A stretch of 33,377 bases of DNA from Candidatus Cloacimonadota bacterium (GTDB taxonomy: Bacteria > Cloacimonadota > Cloacimonadia > Cloacimonadales > TCS61), in contig JABGOP010000019.1 in assembly GCA_018645365.1 (NCBI GenBank), forward strand, positions 1 through 33,377, in the 5' to 3' direction. Position 1 is the stretch's first letter, and each line of letters begins with the position of its first letter. The notes under the pieces were generated by a model that worked only from the letters and a program-made list of their open reading frames with translations, made no database searches and was not told where the DNA came from. A program made the position numbers and the translations under genes. Below, one piece after another: positions 16,989 to 26,117 of this stretch.

Positions 16989-18323
16989 TCATCTCAATAT
17001 TTTGCGAATTTCAGTTAACATCAAATTAATCGAATGTTCTCTTGATGCATCATCTAAAACACCAATTACATCTACATCTTCTTGAATAATTGCTCTCGTT
17101 CGACTCGTCATATTCTGCAAAAATACTTCTCGAGCCGATTTATCTACACATGCCAAAAACGAGACCAAAAAATTACGATCAACAATATCGATAATCTGAT
17201 TTATTTTTTCTTTTTCCAACGTTAAAACATCATCTAACAAGAAAATTTTTGCACGAATTTCAGTTGCAATTTTACTGTTTGTTTTTTGTACTTTTGCCAA
17301 CATCTCTTTTGCTTTCGCAGATGGTAACTCATTTATAATATTAACAATTGCATCTTTTCCGCCGAAAGAAAGTTGCTTATTTTCCATAAATTCTAGATAT
17401 TTTTGGAATAATTTATTTCTCAATTTCGCTACTTCATCTTTTGTTTTTTGAGAAACAGAAGGCATTTCGTCCAGAATAAATGACGAATCATCTTTAAATT
17501 CCACAAAAAATTTATTAGTGAAATCATTCGATAAAATAGTCAAAATAAAAGCAATTTCTTTTTTATCAATTAATTGTACAAAATCTTGTGTTGACAACGA
17601 TTCCAAGAAATTGAACGAGCTATCTTCTTCTTTATTTGACTCCACAATTTTGATAGGAAGTGGGCCTTTTTCGAAAAATTTTTCCGATTTTTTTTCAGCT
17701 GTTTGGGTTTGCAAATTCCCCATAATGCGAATCGCTTTATCAAATCCACTAATGTTGATTGCACGCATCGATTCTGATAATTGCTTTATTTTTGAATTAA
17801 ACATAAATATGAAGATGAGTGCTAGCAATAAAAATATCGCAACTATTGCGTAAAGTGGTTGCCAACTAATTGAATCAAAATTTTCATTTTTCATCGACAG
17901 CGTCTTTTTGATGGTCAAATCAGTAGCATCAATGCGAGCCCAATTTGTCACATTTTCTTTGATAAATTCGATTTTTTTAGTCTCCATTAATTTATCAACA
18001 TAAACCACAATTTTTTTGGCAGTAATTTGTGTAGGAAGTGTTGGCTTACCATCAATTTTGTTCGGCAAAATACCTTTCGATTTTGCCACTGGTAAACCAG
18101 GTAAACTCTCATTCCTATTCAGTTCCATTCCAAATGGAATAAGCCCCTCTGACGGATACAGCAAAGTCAAATTGACATCAACAATCGTTTTGCCAACGAT
18201 TGGAAAAAGCATGTTTTCAATTCTTTCTGCCAACCCTTTTTCCATTTGCAATTCGGTAACTGTTTCTGTACTTTGCCCCAAAATGACTATCGCAAACATT
18301 AAAACCACAAATAATTTTTTCAT
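16989..18323 (-). CDS. FliF-like periplasmic domain fused to FliG (rotor-ring fusion)
   Basis: A 444-residue protein with a signal sequence (residues 1-17), a periplasmic part (about 20-150) whose EKGLAERIENMLFPIVGK resembles the third ring-building domain of FliF, one transmembrane helix (155-175), and a cytoplasmic part (about 230-444) ending as a FliG C-terminal torque domain (LTLEKEKINQIIDIVDRNFL, QNMTSRTRAIIQED, SINLMLTEIRKIL). In flagella FliF and FliG are separate proteins that touch at the membrane; here they are one chain, and the N-terminal membrane helix and first two ring domains of FliF are absent. Downstream motA and motB homologues supply a stator. FliG-C identity is clear by motif; the FliF assignment is weaker. 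Confidence 0.78.
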   Translation of the reverse strand: MKKLFVVLMFAIVILGQSTETVTELQMEKGLAERIENMLFPIVGKTIVDVNLTLLYPSEGLIPFGMELNRNESLPGLPVAKSKGILPNKIDGKPTLPTQITAKKIVVYVDKLMETKKIEFIKENVTNWARIDATDLTIKKTLSMKNENFDSISWQPLYAIVAIFLLLALIFIFMFNSKIKQLSESMRAINISGFDKAIRIMGNLQTQTAEKKSEKFFEKGPLPIKIVESNKEEDSSFNFLESLSTQDFVQLIDKKEIAFILTILSNDFTNKFFVEFKDDSSFILDEMPSVSQKTKDEVAKLRNKLFQKYLEFMENKQLSFGGKDAIVNIINELPSAKAKEMLAKVQKTNSKIATEIRAKIFLLDDVLTLEKEKINQIIDIVDRNFLVSFLACVDKSAREVFLQNMTSRTRAIIQEDVDVIGVLDDASREHSINLMLTEIRKILR

Positions 18324-18346
18324 TCTTCATTTTCCTTCTTTTACTT

Positions 18347-19768
18347 TTAAAATTTCGGTGCTAAATCTTCCACACCATTTTTTATGCCATCTAAAAGTTG
18401 TTTTAATTCCACATTATTTGAATCCACCTTATAACCTTTTTTCCAGTGATACAAAGCTTCTTCTCTGTCACCCAGTTTCCAATATATCGAACCCAATCGC
18501 AAATATGAAAGCGATAATTTCGGAGCAATTTGAATTGCTTTTTCGCACTCTTCAATTGCTTTTTCAAAATTTTCAGCGAAATAATATTCCAAAGATTTTA
18601 TTAGGTGAGCAGATGCCGCATTAAACACTTCAATTTCACCACTTGTTTGATTTGAAATTGCTTCTGCTAATTTCTTTTTGAGTAATTCCTCATCAAGCAC
18701 TTTTTCGATAATTGTGATTGTATCCATTTTTACAATTTCTCTGTAAATTGTGTCTAATTTAACTTTTTCGATAACGACTGTATCAATTTGCACATTTACA
18801 TCTAGACCAAATTCAGATGGAAAGAATTTTATAAAATCTTCTTTTGATTCAGTTCTGCCAAAATTAATTTTTAGTCCAAAAAAGTGGTCTCCAAATTCAG
18901 ATTCTAAACCGTTACCAATTTCAAAATCACCCTTTGTATATTCAAAATTTAGCGGATGTTGAAAAGCATAATCAAGCGAAACATCAAAATATGTCATTCG
19001 ATTAATTTCAGCAGAAAAAAAAGCCGGCCAATATTGGGAAAAAATATCTACTCCGAAACCAAAAGTGTAATAATTGTTGTTCATTCCAGCCCTAATAAAT
19101 AAATTTTTCATGGCAAGTTCTGTACCAATTGCAGCTAAAATTTCGGTTTCACTAAAATTACTACCACGCTGAACATCTGCCGAAATAACCAAATTCTTCA
19201 AATTCAAAGAAGAACCAAAACCATAAATTCGCGAAAATTTATCCTCTGAATATGTGCCTAAATCAGCTTGTAATAAATTTTTGGCAACTATACCAAATTT
19301 AGCAAAAGGTAATTTGTAACCAATGCCAAAATCACAATCGTATGCAGATGAACTACTTATTTCTGTATCAAAAGAAAAATAATTTGCACTCAAACCAACA
19401 AATAAATTATGGGGTAACTCTTTACCAAAATGAAATCCAAATTTGCTTTCTCCTGCTACATCTCCCCCAAAATAATTTGCATTCAACACAAATGTGCCAG
19501 CTTTTTTAGTTGGCATTGCGAAATACATCACATTTTGAGACCAATTATCATTATCCAACTGGATGGTAAATTTTCTGGAATCTGTGAGCAATTCAAACTT
19601 GTGTAAATTTCCTAAAAATGCGGGATTCCAAACAGCTGTTGAAGCATCATTTGAAGAGCTTATGCCTGTTCTCCCCATCGCCGAATTACGCACGCCACCA
19701 TCAATAAAATCGTAAGCTGAACAGATAATTGGGATAACTAAAATTAGAACTAAAAGTTTATTTTTCAT
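18347..19768 (-). CDS. PorV/UPF0164-like outer-membrane barrel with C-terminal TPRs
   Basis: A 473-residue protein with a signal peptide (cleaved near residue 18), then GGVRNSAMGRTGISSSNDASTA with VWNPAFLGNL, the characteristic start of PorV/PorQ-type barrels. Barrel strands run to about residue 310. A linker rich in DTVVIEKV/DTIYREIV repeats follows, then two tetratricopeptide repeats (about 385-460), which would sit in the periplasm. PorV-like proteins act in type IX secretion and surface attachment in the Bacteroidetes; here the neighbours are a large surface protein (4 bases upstream) and a motor-like set (23 bases downstream). A bridge from surface protein to inner-membrane rotor is an inference. 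Confidence 0.72.
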   Translation of the reverse strand: MKNKLLVLILVIPIICSAYDFIDGGVRNSAMGRTGISSSNDASTAVWNPAFLGNLHKFELLTDSRKFTIQLDNDNWSQNVMYFAMPTKKAGTFVLNANYFGGDVAGESKFGFHFGKELPHNLFVGLSANYFSFDTEISSSSAYDCDFGIGYKLPFAKFGIVAKNLLQADLGTYSEDKFSRIYGFGSSLNLKNLVISADVQRGSNFSETEILAAIGTELAMKNLFIRAGMNNNYYTFGFGVDIFSQYWPAFFSAEINRMTYFDVSLDYAFQHPLNFEYTKGDFEIGNGLESEFGDHFFGLKINFGRTESKEDFIKFFPSEFGLDVNVQIDTVVIEKVKLDTIYREIVKMDTITIIEKVLDEELLKKKLAEAISNQTSGEIEVFNAASAHLIKSLEYYFAENFEKAIEECEKAIQIAPKLSLSYLRLGSIYWKLGDREEALYHWKKGYKVDSNNVELKQLLDGIKNGVEDLAPKF

Positions 19769-19772
19769 ATTT

Positions 19773-22700
19773 CTACCTTACAATTATTATGCTTCCTTGA
19801 TATGTTTTTTCGCCAATTTTCACTTGATAAATGTAAAATCCACCTGGAATTTGTCGCCCAAATTTATCAGTTGTATCCCATCTGGCAACATTATTATATT
19901 CGTTAAACGCAGGTTCGATATCTATTGTGTTAATAATTTTTCCACGCCGATTTAAGATTTCACAATGTTCAATTACTTCGTTATTGGCCGTATAAATAAA
20001 TATTTCACATTCATTATTACTTACCGTATGTGGTTCCACTTGAACTTTTTTTGCAGGATATTCCACATCTGACATCGGGTTTACGATAACCTCAACTGTA
20101 TCTAAAACGACTGTTCTATCAAAATTGTCATTCAAAGAAAAAATAATGTTCTCCACTCCATTCCAGTTTGCAGTTGCTGTAAAAGTAACCACAAACTCGT
20201 TAATTTCGACATTGATTTCTTCATTTCCTAAAACTTCTAATGTTAATATATCTGTATCAACATCATCAATATAATTCGCAAAATTTCCAACATACCAGCT
20301 ATCTTCATCGAAAGTAAAATTATCTGGTAAATTCATTATTGGTGCGTCGTTTACAGGATTTATGGTAATCATAATGATTGCTAAATTAGAATAATTTTCA
20401 CCATCAAATGCACGATAAGTAAATTCATCTTCTCCGTAAAAATCGGTGTTTGGCGTATAAATCCCATCTGCGTAAATCCCATTAGAGGGCAGACCTACAA
20501 CTTCAATAGTCAAAGCATCACCATCGATATCATTACCCAACAAAATAACTTCAAGGAAAATGTCTTCATCTGTTGTAAGTAACAAATCATCAACAGTTGG
20601 AGCATCATTTGTAGGACTTACGATTACCTCTATCTCATCAGTGGCAATTGTTCTATTTTGATTATCATTCACTGTAAAAGTTAGAGTTTCCATTCCATTC
20701 CAATTTGCAGTTGCTGTAAAAGTAACCACAAATTCGTTGATTTCGACATTAATCTCTTCATTTTCTGAAACTTCTAGTGTTAATATATCTGTATCAACAT
20801 CATCAATATAATTCGCAAAATTTCCAACATACCAACTGTCTTCATCAAAAGTCAAATTATCTGGTAAATTAATTATTGGTGCGTCATTTACGGAATTTAC
20901 AGCAATCGTAATTGTTTGATTAACCGTAAATTCTCCATCTGAAAGTGAAAATGTAATCTCTTCCGTTCCAAACCAATCTGCTGTTGGTTCAAAATTTACA
21001 TCATTAAATAAAACTGCGACATCAATATTTTCTGAACCCACCGCAGATAAAATCAAATTGTCGGTTTCATTATAAGTTTGGCTCATAAATTGGGTAAAAT
21101 TAGTGGGTAGAATTGAATCTTCGTCAAATATAAAAGTTCCAGTAATATTCAAAATTGGTGGGTCATTGATTGGATTTACAGTCACTTCAACTTCATCAGT
21201 CACATCGTTTCCACCTTGATTATCGTTGACCGCAAAAGTTAAAATTTCACTTCCATTCCAATTTTGCGAAGCAGAAAATGTGATTTCATAACCATTAATT
21301 TGCACAAAAATATTTGAATTTCCACTGACAGTTATAGTCAAGTCATCGTTATCCAAATCATCTACAAAGTAGGAAAAATTTTGTTGGAACGATGTGTCTT
21401 CTTCAAACGTAAAAATTTCGGGAATATCTATTTCTGGCTCGTGATTCATTACGTTCAAAACATTAACAATGATTGTATCCGGTTCGGAATTGTATTCACC
21501 ATCATTCACCGTAAGAATAAAATTGTACTCAATATCTTCACTTACAAACGGTGCTATAAAATATGACTCAGCAAATGAAGAGCCGAACAACTCAATTTCG
21601 GGTGGTGCAATCCATTCATAAGTAAGAACATCATTATCTATATCATTTGAAAGAGAACCGTTCAAATATACCGTTTCACCTTCATCAACAGATTGATTTT
21701 CGCCAGCATCCGCAATTGGTGGTTGATTCACATTTAAAACAGTAATGGTCACATTACTCATATCGTTGTACTCAGCATCAGAAACGATTAAATTGAAAAT
21801 AAAATCTTCATTTTCTACCACCGCTGGTGCGATAAATGTAGGATTTATCGCTGTTTCATCTGAAAGAATAATACCTTCTGGCATTAACCACAAATAGCTT
21901 ATTTCATCACCATCTGGGTCAAAAGAAGCAGAAGCATCTAACTGCACTTCTGCAAGTTCATCCACCATTTGGTCAAACCCAGCGTCCGCAATAGGCTCAT
22001 CATTTCGAGGAATAATAATAATGTTAACCGTCGCATAATCGGAAAAAGATTCGCCGTCAAAAGCACGATAGGTCAATACATCAATTCCATTAAAGTTTGT
22101 CGTTGGAATATACGAACCATTTACATAAACACCATTTTCGGGATAATCTGAAATATGATAAGTCAAAATTTCCAAGCCTTGATCATCATTTGAATGTTGG
22201 GCAAATGGAACAACAATTGCGACATCTTCTTCTGTTTGAATTAAAAAGTCTTCGACCGTTGGTGGTGTATTGGTTATATCGCATTCAAATGATGAAGTTT
22301 CCATTAATGTGTTGGGTGGAATAGCCAAATCTTCAGCTGAAATTTCAAGGTTGATTGTCGCACCAAAATTAAAATCATTCGGTGGATTAATGGTAATTCC
22401 ATAGCCATAATCTATCGAAAATGATGAAAAAACACCAACATCTAAATAATTGTAAACTGAACCATTTACATTAACTTCAATCGTTGATAAATTAACGCCT
22501 GCACCACCAGAATCTTTAACATCAAAATATATCGATGAATTCACCAAAACACCCGTTTCACCGTTTGCTGGTTCCAGACTCTGTACAAAAGGCGATGAAT
22601 CATCTTCCACACATTTGAACCAATATGTTACATTTAATTCATTTTGCAAAATATCCATTGCACGCACATTCACAAAAATTGAATCTCCATATCTGAAATT

Positions 22701-22988
22701 CACATTGGGGTCAATTTGAATTTCATAAAAATTGTCTGTAATCTGATTTACACCCAAATTATCGTAAATGACCGCATAGTGCGTTATATCTTCGTTTGCA
22801 TTTTCAGTTATCGTGACCAAAACAGAATCGATCAAAATACCATCTTCATCGTGAAGGTCAAATTCAATATTTGTATTTACAGCAATTTCTGTTGCAAGAG
22901 AATCTGGGCTTAAATTTTCGATGTAAGGTAAATCTGCAAATAACAAAATAGATAAAAACAGCAAAATAATAACTAATGTTTTTTTCAT
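19773..22988 (-). CDS. Large secreted cadherin/PKD-repeat surface protein with FlgD-like C-terminal Ig domain
   Basis: A 1071-residue exported protein: signal peptide (residues 1-18), Ig-like N-terminal region (about 20-230), a cadherin-like module (about 245-335), two PKD domains (about 335-520; PIADAG ... DASASFDPDGDEISYLW and PIADAGENQSVDEG), several cadherin-like repeats (about 520-985; NDPPI or NDAPI joints, FDEDS starts, Asp-rich calcium-type loops), and a C-terminal FlgD-like Ig / sorting-type domain ending GGFYIYQVKIGEKTYQGSII. The last feature is typical of surface proteins exported by type IX-like routes. Two modules (about residues 697-766 and 875-944) are near copies. It heads the motor cluster, so an adhesin role is likely. 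Confidence 0.8.
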   Translation of the reverse strand: MKKTLVIILLFLSILLFADLPYIENLSPDSLATEIAVNTNIEFDLHDEDGILIDSVLVTITENANEDITHYAVIYDNLGVNQITDNFYEIQIDPNVNFRYGDSIFVNVRAMDILQNELNVTYWFKCVEDDSSPFVQSLEPANGETGVLVNSSIYFDVKDSGGAGVNLSTIEVNVNGSVYNYLDVGVFSSFSIDYGYGITINPPNDFNFGATINLEISAEDLAIPPNTLMETSSFECDITNTPPTVEDFLIQTEEDVAIVVPFAQHSNDDQGLEILTYHISDYPENGVYVNGSYIPTTNFNGIDVLTYRAFDGESFSDYATVNIIIIPRNDEPIADAGFDQMVDELAEVQLDASASFDPDGDEISYLWLMPEGIILSDETAINPTFIAPAVVENEDFIFNLIVSDAEYNDMSNVTITVLNVNQPPIADAGENQSVDEGETVYLNGSLSNDIDNDVLTYEWIAPPEIELFGSSFAESYFIAPFVSEDIEYNFILTVNDGEYNSEPDTIIVNVLNVMNHEPEIDIPEIFTFEEDTSFQQNFSYFVDDLDNDDLTITVSGNSNIFVQINGYEITFSASQNWNGSEILTFAVNDNQGGNDVTDEVEVTVNPINDPPILNITGTFIFDEDSILPTNFTQFMSQTYNETDNLILSAVGSENIDVAVLFNDVNFEPTADWFGTEEITFSLSDGEFTVNQTITIAVNSVNDAPIINLPDNLTFDEDSWYVGNFANYIDDVDTDILTLEVSENEEINVEINEFVVTFTATANWNGMETLTFTVNDNQNRTIATDEIEVIVSPTNDAPTVDDLLLTTDEDIFLEVILLGNDIDGDALTIEVVGLPSNGIYADGIYTPNTDFYGEDEFTYRAFDGENYSNLAIIMITINPVNDAPIMNLPDNFTFDEDSWYVGNFANYIDDVDTDILTLEVLGNEEINVEINEFVVTFTATANWNGVENIIFSLNDNFDRTVVLDTVEVIVNPMSDVEYPAKKVQVEPHTVSNNECEIFIYTANNEVIEHCEILNRRGKIINTIDIEPAFNEYNNVARWDTTDKFGRQIPGGFYIYQVKIGEKTYQGSIIIVR
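20157..20902 (-). repeat. Near-identical cadherin-like modules 537 bp apart
   Basis: Bases 20157-20365 and 20694-20902 agree at roughly nine in ten positions by eye, at an offset of exactly 537 bp (179 codons). They encode the module FDEDSWYVGNFANYIDDVDT and its continuation. The other cadherin-like repeats of the protein are much less alike, so this pair is a recent duplication or is kept alike by recombination. Confidence 0.85.
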
Positions 22989-23057
22989 CTAATCTCCATT
23001 TTTTTTATTAACTTTAAAATTCTTTTGCACACTTTCAAAATACTATTTTATTGTCAA

Positions 23058-23858
23058 CTATTTTATATCTTTCATAAATTCAATCTTTTCGACACCATTA
23101 TATTTTGCCAAAATTTCGGCAATTATCGCCACCGCAATTTCTGGGGTTGTCGTCTTAGCAACATTCAATCCAATCGGAGCATTAACAGAATCAACCAAAT
23201 TATTGCCATATTTTTTTTGTTTAATTTTTTTAATTGTATCTGGCACTTTTACTTTTGAGCCTATCATTCCGACGTATTTTGCAACAAGATTACGTTCACA
23301 AATTTTATCTAAAATTTCCAAATCGTGTAAATGACCGTGCGTGAAAATAACGATAGCATCATTTGAGGTTAATTGCATTTTCTCCACAAAATCAACATAA
23401 TTTGAAAAAATTATTTCATCTGCTTTGGGAAGGTTATTTTTGGAAGCAAATTCTTCCCGATTATCGATCACAACACAGTAGAAACCAACCGATTTCAAAA
23501 GTGGAATCAAACTTTGGCAAAGGTGTCCACCGCCAAACGCAAACACTTTTCTAGGTGCTGAAAAATATTCACAATACACTTTTACATCACCACCACAAAG
23601 CATACCAATTCCAGATTTAGTCAGATTAAACGATAAAAAATCATTTTGTTTTGAACGATGAATTTCACTACATTTTTCCAAAACTAATTTTTCCAATTCG
23701 CCGCCACCAACTGTCCCTTCCGAAGTGCCATCGAGATAAGAAATCATTTTAAATCCGCTTCTACCCGGTGACTTTTCGGCACCTTCCACCACTGTTGCCA
23801 AGACAAATGATTTTCCATTTTTCTGATTTTCCACCATTTTCTTTAAAATATCTATCAT
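23058..23858 (-). CDS. XdhC family molybdenum-hydroxylase maturation protein
   Basis: A 266-residue protein. The N-terminal XdhC/CoxI domain has SPGRSGFKM, GTVGGGELEK and the conserved MLCGGDVKVYCEY; the C-terminal Rossmann domain has FAFGGGHLCQSLIPLLKSVGF and CVVIDNREEF. XdhC binds the molybdenum cofactor and promotes its sulphuration and insertion into xanthine-dehydrogenase-type enzymes. It overlaps the cofactor nucleotidyltransferase by four bases. No molybdenum hydroxylase is in the window, so the client is encoded elsewhere. Related proteins also serve selenium-dependent hydroxylases, which cannot be told apart here. Confidence 0.88.
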   Translation of the reverse strand: MIDILKKMVENQKNGKSFVLATVVEGAEKSPGRSGFKMISYLDGTSEGTVGGGELEKLVLEKCSEIHRSKQNDFLSFNLTKSGIGMLCGGDVKVYCEYFSAPRKVFAFGGGHLCQSLIPLLKSVGFYCVVIDNREEFASKNNLPKADEIIFSNYVDFVEKMQLTSNDAIVIFTHGHLHDLEILDKICERNLVAKYVGMIGSKVKVPDTIKKIKQKKYGNNLVDSVNAPIGLNVAKTTTPEIAVAIIAEILAKYNGVEKIEFMKDIK

Positions 23859-24424
23859 ATTAGCTCCTTTTTTACTTCGTTTAAAAATGCCATTTTGGTG
23901 TTCAAATTTTGCAAAACGCTCTCGTTATCAACTTCAACAAATTTTCGCTTTTGGGAATATTTATCTATAATCTTTTTGAGATTATAATTTACAGGATAAG
24001 ATTGAATAATTTTACTAAATTCTTCAGAAATCAAAAGTGGATGTCCTGCTTTCATCTGAAATGATGGCTGAATCACAAAACATTCTGCATCAAATTTTGA
24101 AATCATTTTACGATATATTTCAAGTGATACGAAAGGCTGATCGACCATTTGCACAAATGTCGCACCAGATTCAAAATTTGACAAACCTTTTTGTAACGAC
24201 GAAAACATTCCCAAATCATGAAGTTCATTAAATTGTATTTTTGTGTTTTGAATTTGAGCTTTTACATTTTCAAAATTATCGCCCAAGACAACCAAAATAT
24301 TAGAAGATATTTGCGATAATTTAACGATCAAATGCTGAATTACGGTTACTTCTCCAAACTTCAAAAGAGCTTTATCACTTCCCATTCTCGTCGATTTTCC
24401 AGCAGATAAGATTAGTATATTAAT
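23855..24424 (-). CDS. MocA/MobA-like molybdopterin nucleotidyltransferase, apparent ATT start
   Basis: A 189-residue enzyme that joins CTP or GTP to molybdopterin. The family's nucleotide-binding loop xxLSAGKSTRMGSDKALL lies partly before the first ATG (24385): the codons upstream encode INILILSAGKSTR in frame, and the frame is closed by TAA at 24425-24427. The first sense codon, ATT at 24422-24424, sits 7 bases after a perfect AAGGAG (minus strand of 24432-24437), so ATT is the likely start; a start at ATG 24385 would remove the essential loop. The later MVDQPFVSLEIYRKM contains the usual DQP. It overlaps xdhC, forming a cofactor-maturation pair. Confidence 0.8.
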   Translation of the reverse strand: MNILILSAGKSTRMGSDKALLKFGEVTVIQHLIVKLSQISSNILVVLGDNFENVKAQIQNTKIQFNELHDLGMFSSLQKGLSNFESGATFVQMVDQPFVSLEIYRKMISKFDAECFVIQPSFQMKAGHPLLISEEFSKIIQSYPVNYNLKKIIDKYSQKRKFVEVDNESVLQNLNTKMAFLNEVKKELI

Positions 24425-24431
24425 TTAAACT

Positions 24432-24437
24432 CTCCTT
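24432..24437 (-). promoter_or_regulatory. Ribosome-binding site that decides the ATT start
   Basis: AAGGAG on the minus strand, 7 bases before ATT (24424-24422). No ATG, GTG or TTG start that preserves the nucleotide-binding loop lies within reach, so this site argues for initiation at ATT. Confidence 0.65.
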
Positions 24438-24456
24438 AAATTTTCATTCAAAATCA

Positions 24457-24487
24457 TTGACATAAAAAAGACGAATAGCGATATTGT
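24457..24487 (+). promoter_or_regulatory. Possible sigma70-type promoter for the GAF/HD-GYP operon
   Basis: A perfect TTGACA (24457-24462) is followed after 19 bases by TATTGT (24482-24487), in the divergent gap before the start at 24516. The spacing is longer than the ideal 17, so confidence is modest. Confidence 0.4.
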
Positions 24488-24515
24488 AAAGTTAAAATAA
24501 AAGAAAGTTGGCAAA

Positions 24516-26117
24516 ATGGAAATGAACTCAAAAAAAAGGTTGGCGAAACACCTAAAAGATTTCACAAATATCGGCACCGCACTTTCAACCGAAAGTGACA
24601 TAAATAAATTTTTTCAGCTCGTTTTGAATGCCGCGATTGAATTCACAAATTGTGATGGTGGAACAATATATCTGATTTCAGAAAATAAAAAATTTCTCGA
24701 TTTCAAAACTATTTGTACTTTGTCAAAAAACTTGCTTTTAGGAATGGCAGATACCGCAAAATGGCCAAGCATTCCTCTTTTTGACAAAAATAATCAGAAA
24801 ATTTTCAAAAATTTTGCGTCTTATGTGGCAAACACAAAAAAAGCGTGTTGTATCGATGATGTTTATCATCAAAACATTTTTGATAATAGCGGTACTCAAA
24901 AATACGATACCGAAAATAATTACAACTCAAAATCTATGGCTGCAATTCCAATGATGGACCACGAAAAAGAGCTTCTCGGGGTAATTCAGCTCATCAACGC
25001 AATGGATGAAAATGGAGAAATCATCCCTTTTTCTGATGAGCATTTATCATCATTAACATCATTAACATCACTCGCAGCGGTAGCTTTGACAAACCGTAAC
25101 TTAATCGATAATTTGGAAAAATTATTATTAGAATTTCTTCAAAGTATCGCCACAGCAATCGACCGTGAATCAAAATATACGAGTGGACACATCAAGCGAG
25201 TAGCAAAATTATCGGACATGCTTGCGAATGCAGTTCAAAATGATAATGCCCACTATTCCAAAACTAAGTTTAGTGAAAATGAATTGCAAGAATTGAGTAT
25301 CGCCAGTTGGATGCATGACATTGGGAAAATTACCACTCCCACGCATATCCGCGATAAAAGTACAAAATTAGAAATCGTTTTCGATAGAATTGAACTTGTT
25401 CTAACACGATTTGATTTCATCGAAGCTTTGATAAAAAAAGATATTTTTTATTTGAAAAATGACGTTTCCAAAAAAGAGTTAAATCAATTGCTAAAACTTT
25501 TGAAGAAATACCGCAAATTTATCATAAAAATGAACAGTGGCGGAGAATTTTTGGAAAATGATGCCATAGATAAAATTGAAGAAATCGCTGAATTTCATTA
25601 CCTTTCTGATGAGAAAGAATATTATCTTATTAACGATAATGAAAAAAATAATCTACTTATAAAAAAAGGTACTTTCCTACCAGAAGAATATGAAAAAATG
25701 CGTGAGCATGTGATAGTTACTCACGAAATGCTTTCACAACTTACTTTCCCCAAAAAATTCAAAAATGTACCCAAGTTTGCGGCTTCTCATCATGAGTTAC
25801 TGAATGGGAAGGGCTATCCATTTGGATTAACAGCAGATGAGCTTCCTATCCAATCTCGCATCATTACAATTGCCGATTTATTTGAAGCACTCACATCATC
25901 TGATAGACCGTATAAAAAAATGAAAACACTAACGGAGACTTTGAAAATTATGGCTTTTCAGGTGCGTGATAACTGTATTGATGAACATTTATTTAACTTA
26001 TTTCTCGACTCAAAAATATATTTACAATATGCAAAAACATCCCTAGATTCAGAACAAATTGATGATGTAAACATACCAAAAATAAAAGAAATTTATCATG
26101 AAAATAACAAAAAATAA
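24516..26117 (+). CDS. GAF + HD-GYP domain protein, predicted cyclic-di-GMP phosphodiesterase
   Basis: A 533-residue cytoplasmic signalling protein. A GAF sensor domain covers about residues 20-195 (NCDGGTIYLI, MAAIPMMDHEKELLGVIQLIN) and an HD-GYP domain about 205-510. The metal-binding HD pair is His267-Asp268 (MHDIGKI) and the signature HHELLNGKGYPFGL has His425-His426 and Gly433-Tyr434-Pro435, so it should be active. About 110 residues are inserted between the HD motif and the EHVIVTHEML stretch. HD-GYP enzymes hydrolyse cyclic-di-GMP, often steering motility and attachment; the divergently placed envelope cluster is a possible target. It is the first gene of a four-gene overlapping operon. 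Confidence 0.88.
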   Translation: MEMNSKKRLAKHLKDFTNIGTALSTESDINKFFQLVLNAAIEFTNCDGGTIYLISENKKFLDFKTICTLSKNLLLGMADTAKWPSIPLFDKNNQKIFKNFASYVANTKKACCIDDVYHQNIFDNSGTQKYDTENNYNSKSMAAIPMMDHEKELLGVIQLINAMDENGEIIPFSDEHLSSLTSLTSLAAVALTNRNLIDNLEKLLLEFLQSIATAIDRESKYTSGHIKRVAKLSDMLANAVQNDNAHYSKTKFSENELQELSIASWMHDIGKITTPTHIRDKSTKLEIVFDRIELVLTRFDFIEALIKKDIFYLKNDVSKKELNQLLKLLKKYRKFIIKMNSGGEFLENDAIDKIEEIAEFHYLSDEKEYYLINDNEKNNLLIKKGTFLPEEYEKMREHVIVTHEMLSQLTFPKKFKNVPKFAASHHELLNGKGYPFGLTADELPIQSRIITIADLFEALTSSDRPYKKMKTLTETLKIMAFQVRDNCIDEHLFNLFLDSKIYLQYAKTSLDSEQIDDVNIPKIKEIYHENNKK

